IMG/VR virus record: IMGVR_UViG_3300048447_000068
Span: 1 to 42,788 of that record
DNA length: 42,788 nt
From: a virus
Strand: one strand, 5' to 3'
The translations under genes and the position numbers were made by a program. The notes under the pieces were generated by a model that was given only the letters and a program-made list of their open reading frames with translations, was not told the origin of the DNA and made no database searches. This document shows positions 41,566 through 42,788 of the stretch, piece after piece; position 1 is the stretch's first letter, and the number at the start of each line of letters is the position of its first letter.

Positions 41566-42237
41566 TTATTGTAATTGTTCAGTTAAAAATGCTATTGCAC
41601 TACGGATATCATCGTGACAATTGGTAGTAACCAATCCCTCGCTATGACTGTATCGTACAGATACGTTACCACTATCAGCCTTGAAAGACAAAGTGAAAAT
41701 AGTATCGCTAGTAGACTCAGTAGCATCTTCAGTAGTGTCCTCAGCGACACTATCATCTTCAATAGTGTCCTCAGCGACACTATCAGCAGTAGCTTGCAAA
41801 TCAGCTACGTTTACATCTTCATTCTGAGCATAGGCTTTAGCAAATTGGTTTAAAGACTCAATAGATATCTTGACCTTTTCGCCACTATCCTGCAAATGCT
41901 TGCATTGTCTTTCGAAGATTTCGACCACATCCTCAGCTACATTGCTAGCCTTGATACACTTGTACATCCAAGGTTTTTGGCATTCGAATACTTTGTCAGC
42001 CAATTCCTCAGCAGTCCATACGATGCCTTGGTCAGCAAATAGTAACTGTGTCTCAGGCTTGTCAAACCATTCTTTAGCCTCTCGCATCAAGGTAGCCATC
42101 TCTAACTGCTTTCTGAATTTAGTACGTTCAGCAGTCTTGATAGATTTCTGTAAGGATTTAACCTTAGTCAATTGCAAGCCATCTTTGACTGCATCCGAGC
42201 CTAAAAGCCCTGTCTCAATTTCTAGTAGATTTCTCAT
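41566..42237 (-). CDS. First early gene, unknown, with acidic repeat
   Basis: 223 residues, first gene after promoter P42. The N-terminal 140 residues are helical and charged (LTKVKSLQKSIKTAERTKFR; EMATLMREAKEWFDKPETQL; WTAEELADKVFECQKPWMYK). Residues about 150-175 form an acidic linker with tandem DSVAEDT units. The C-terminal 45 residues are a small beta-helix domain (FTLSFKADSGNVSVRYSHSE to AIAFLTEQLQ). The linker DNA contains two copies of the AGTGTC/GACACT dyad at a 30-bp interval. Its position suggests an immediate-early role. The family is not recognised. Confidence 0.6.
   Translation of the reverse strand: MRNLLEIETGLLGSDAVKDGLQLTKVKSLQKSIKTAERTKFRKQLEMATLMREAKEWFDKPETQLLFADQGIVWTAEELADKVFECQKPWMYKCIKASNVAEDVVEIFERQCKHLQDSGEKVKISIESLNQFAKAYAQNEDVNVADLQATADSVAEDTIEDDSVAEDTTEDATESTSDTIFTLSFKADSGNVSVRYSHSEGLVTTNCHDDIRSAIAFLTEQLQ
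41734..41781. repeat. Two AGTGTC-N6-GACACT dyads, 30-bp period, in coding DNA
   Basis: Dyads at 41734-41751 and 41764-41781, each reading AGTGTCCTCAGCGACACT, encode the repeated SVAEDT peptide on the - strand. They have the same arms as the three noncoding dyads, so they may be both codons and binding sites, or a chance result of codon repetition. Confidence 0.5.
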
Positions 42238-42262
42238 TTTAATCTAGTTTTTGTGTTAATCG

Positions 42263-42281
42263 ATGCACATCTCTTGTGCAT
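42263..42281. promoter_or_regulatory. Inverted repeat ATGCACA-N5-TGTGCAT, candidate operator
   Basis: Perfect 7-bp arms 42263-42269 and 42275-42281, between promoter P42 and the ATG at 42237. A dimeric repressor bound here would block the first early unit. It could also be a 5' mRNA hairpin. Confidence 0.55.
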
Positions 42282-42289
42282 TACTTATG

Positions 42290-42321
42290 TAAATATAGTG
42301 TAAAGCAGTGAAACTACCATA
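42290..42321 (-). promoter_or_regulatory. Early promoter P42 (degenerate sister of P36/P38)
   Basis: On the - strand TATG (42321-42318), a 20-base spacer and TATATTTA (42297-42290). One base differs from consensus in each box, but it shares the GGTAGTTT phrase just after the -33 box with P38b and has the same spacing. It lies 53 bases before the first early gene. Confidence 0.55.
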
Positions 42322-42433
42322 GGTTTTTTGTAGGATTTTAATCTTTCGTGTGCAACATACTGCAATAGTCTATGGATAAAGGGATTAGAATTGCATTGAA
42401 TACTTAGTTTAGTTTTGTCTGGTGTTTATCTGG
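42322..42433. other. Noncoding divergent region, plain part
   Basis: The gap 42238-42682 holds no gene. This part is ordinary A/T-rich sequence with runs of T and no convincing ORF or repeat. Confidence 0.4.
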
Positions 42434-42491
42434 GGAGTAATTAACAGATGTTTCTTTGTCTGTTAAACAAACGTGAAACGTACGTTACTCC
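42434..42491. repeat. Nested inverted repeats
   Basis: Outer arms GGAGTAA (42434-42440) and TTACTCC (42485-42491) enclose an 8-bp perfect hairpin TTAACAGA/TCTGTTAA (42441-42448, 42459-42466) and a 10-bp palindrome AACGTACGTT (42477-42486). The structure is compatible with an origin, a packaging or end site, or a regulatory RNA. No adjacent initiator gene is seen. Confidence 0.6.
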
Positions 42492-42527
42492 TAGGCTAAG
42501 CTAGGGGCAGTAGGGTTATAGGCTAAG
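42492..42527. repeat. 9-bp direct repeat TAGGCTAAG
   Basis: Copies at 42492-42500 and 42519-42527, in a run of CTAGG/CTAAG words. Related TCTAGG words follow at about 42529 and 42551. These could be iteron-like sites. Confidence 0.45.
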
Positions 42528-42597
42528 GTCTAGGCAAAAACCCTAAAAAATCTAGGATAAAGGAGCAGAATCGAGATGGGGGAGGAGCAAAAAAAAT

Positions 42598-42642
42598 CGG
42601 CTTTCGGTTGGGGGTCGGTGGCCGTGTGCGCGCAGGGAACCC
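42598..42642. other. GC-rich island
   Basis: 33 of 45 bases are G or C (CGGCTTTCGG to GGGAACCC), in strong contrast to the A/T-rich genome. It lies just upstream of the TATCTTTG element at 42672. It has no cloverleaf or ORF. It may be a structured or packaging-related element. Confidence 0.45.
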
Positions 42643-42671
42643 AAACACTCTATACATCTAATATTTTTTAT

Positions 42672-42679
42672 TATCTTTG
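42672..42679 (+). promoter_or_regulatory. Candidate -7 promoter element
   Basis: TATCTTTG fits TAnnTTTG exactly and ends three bases before the ATG at 42683. No -33 TTTG at the usual distance. It implies a leaderless or very short-leader transcript. Confidence 0.45.
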
Positions 42680-42682
42680 TAT

Positions 42683-42788
42683 ATGGAAATAGAAATTCAC
42701 AACAGGCTTAAAATAGGATTTGCATTAGGCTGGTCTTATTACCCTAGAGATAGAGAGTTTGATTATTCTGAAGTGACAATCTATTTAG
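42683..42788 (+). CDS. Start of truncated + strand gene
   Basis: An open frame from ATG to the window edge with no stop: MEIEIHNRLKIGFALGWSYY, then PRDREFDYSEVTIYL. It is divergent from the - strand early units and preceded by the -7-like element. The beginning looks like a small beta-rich protein. It continues beyond the window, so its length and function are unknown. Confidence 0.5.
   Translation, partial: MEIEIHNRLKIGFALGWSYYPRDREFDYSEVTIYL

Noticed and set aside
42598-42642. tRNA or other structured RNA in the GC-rich island
   Set aside because: No acceptor/TPsiC-like arms or anticodon loop could be formed.
1-42788. Prophage or temperate lifestyle
   Set aside because: No integrase, excisionase, repressor pair or att-like duplications were seen, but the genome is incomplete, so this stays open.

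Overview
The window is one contiguous piece of a tailed bacteriophage genome, most likely a podovirus-like phage of a marine or aquatic Bacteroidota (Flavobacteriia) host. The host call rests on three things. The DNA is AT-rich. Promoters match the Bacteroidota -33/-7 pattern TTTG-N20-TAnnTTTG. Starts lack a Shine-Dalgarno and instead have an A/T-rich context, usually ATT just before ATG. The short-tail call rests on a T7-like trio of internal/ejection proteins and the absence of a tape measure. No integrase, repressor, tRNA, CRISPR array or insertion sequence was seen. Portal, terminase and DNA polymerase are not in the window, so the genome continues on at least one side.

Left part, + strand, 9-25893 (late/virion genes): major capsid protein; three connector/ring-type proteins; a 1958-residue tail protein; a 265-residue and a 620-residue adhesin-like protein; a GNAT-like protein; then an Ala-rich gp14-like protein, a 604-residue protein and a 2356-residue giant with an HEIFH zinc-protease motif. 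Three virion proteins carry long Pro-Thr tracts joining small Cys-containing modules that are paralogous to each other.

Between those Pro-Thr proteins lies a translationally coupled cassette (10908-13820): a tandem 2-oxoglutarate dioxygenase (prolyl-4-hydroxylase-like first half), a radical SAM/SPASM-like enzyme, and a glycosyltransferase resembling the family that adds GlcNAc to hydroxyproline (Gnt1 of Dictyostelium). The most exciting reading is a phage-encoded pathway that hydroxylates prolines and O-glycosylates the phage's own Pro-Thr tail linkers.

Right part, - strand, 42237 down to 25960 (early and replication genes) is divided into transcription units by four similar promoters and several hairpin terminators. 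The first unit (42237-39036) has small unknown proteins and an amidoligase. A second has a DUF3846-like protein. A third has a GATase-II/gamma-glutamylcyclotransferase/zinc-ribbon fusion and an Api92-like protein. A fourth has a DnaA domain-IV-like protein, ParB-like, Erf/Sak-like annealing protein, PD-(D/E)XK exonuclease and a possible SSB. The fifth has primase-helicase, SF2 helicase, two small nucleases, a second DnaA domain-IV-like protein and a metallophosphoesterase. A candidate origin (helically phased GTC repeats beside a very AT-rich stretch) lies just upstream of the primase-helicase. The - strand and + strand blocks converge on a palindromic hairpin near 25924. The right end (42238-42788) is a divergent control region with nested inverted repeats, a GC-rich island and the start of a truncated + strand gene.
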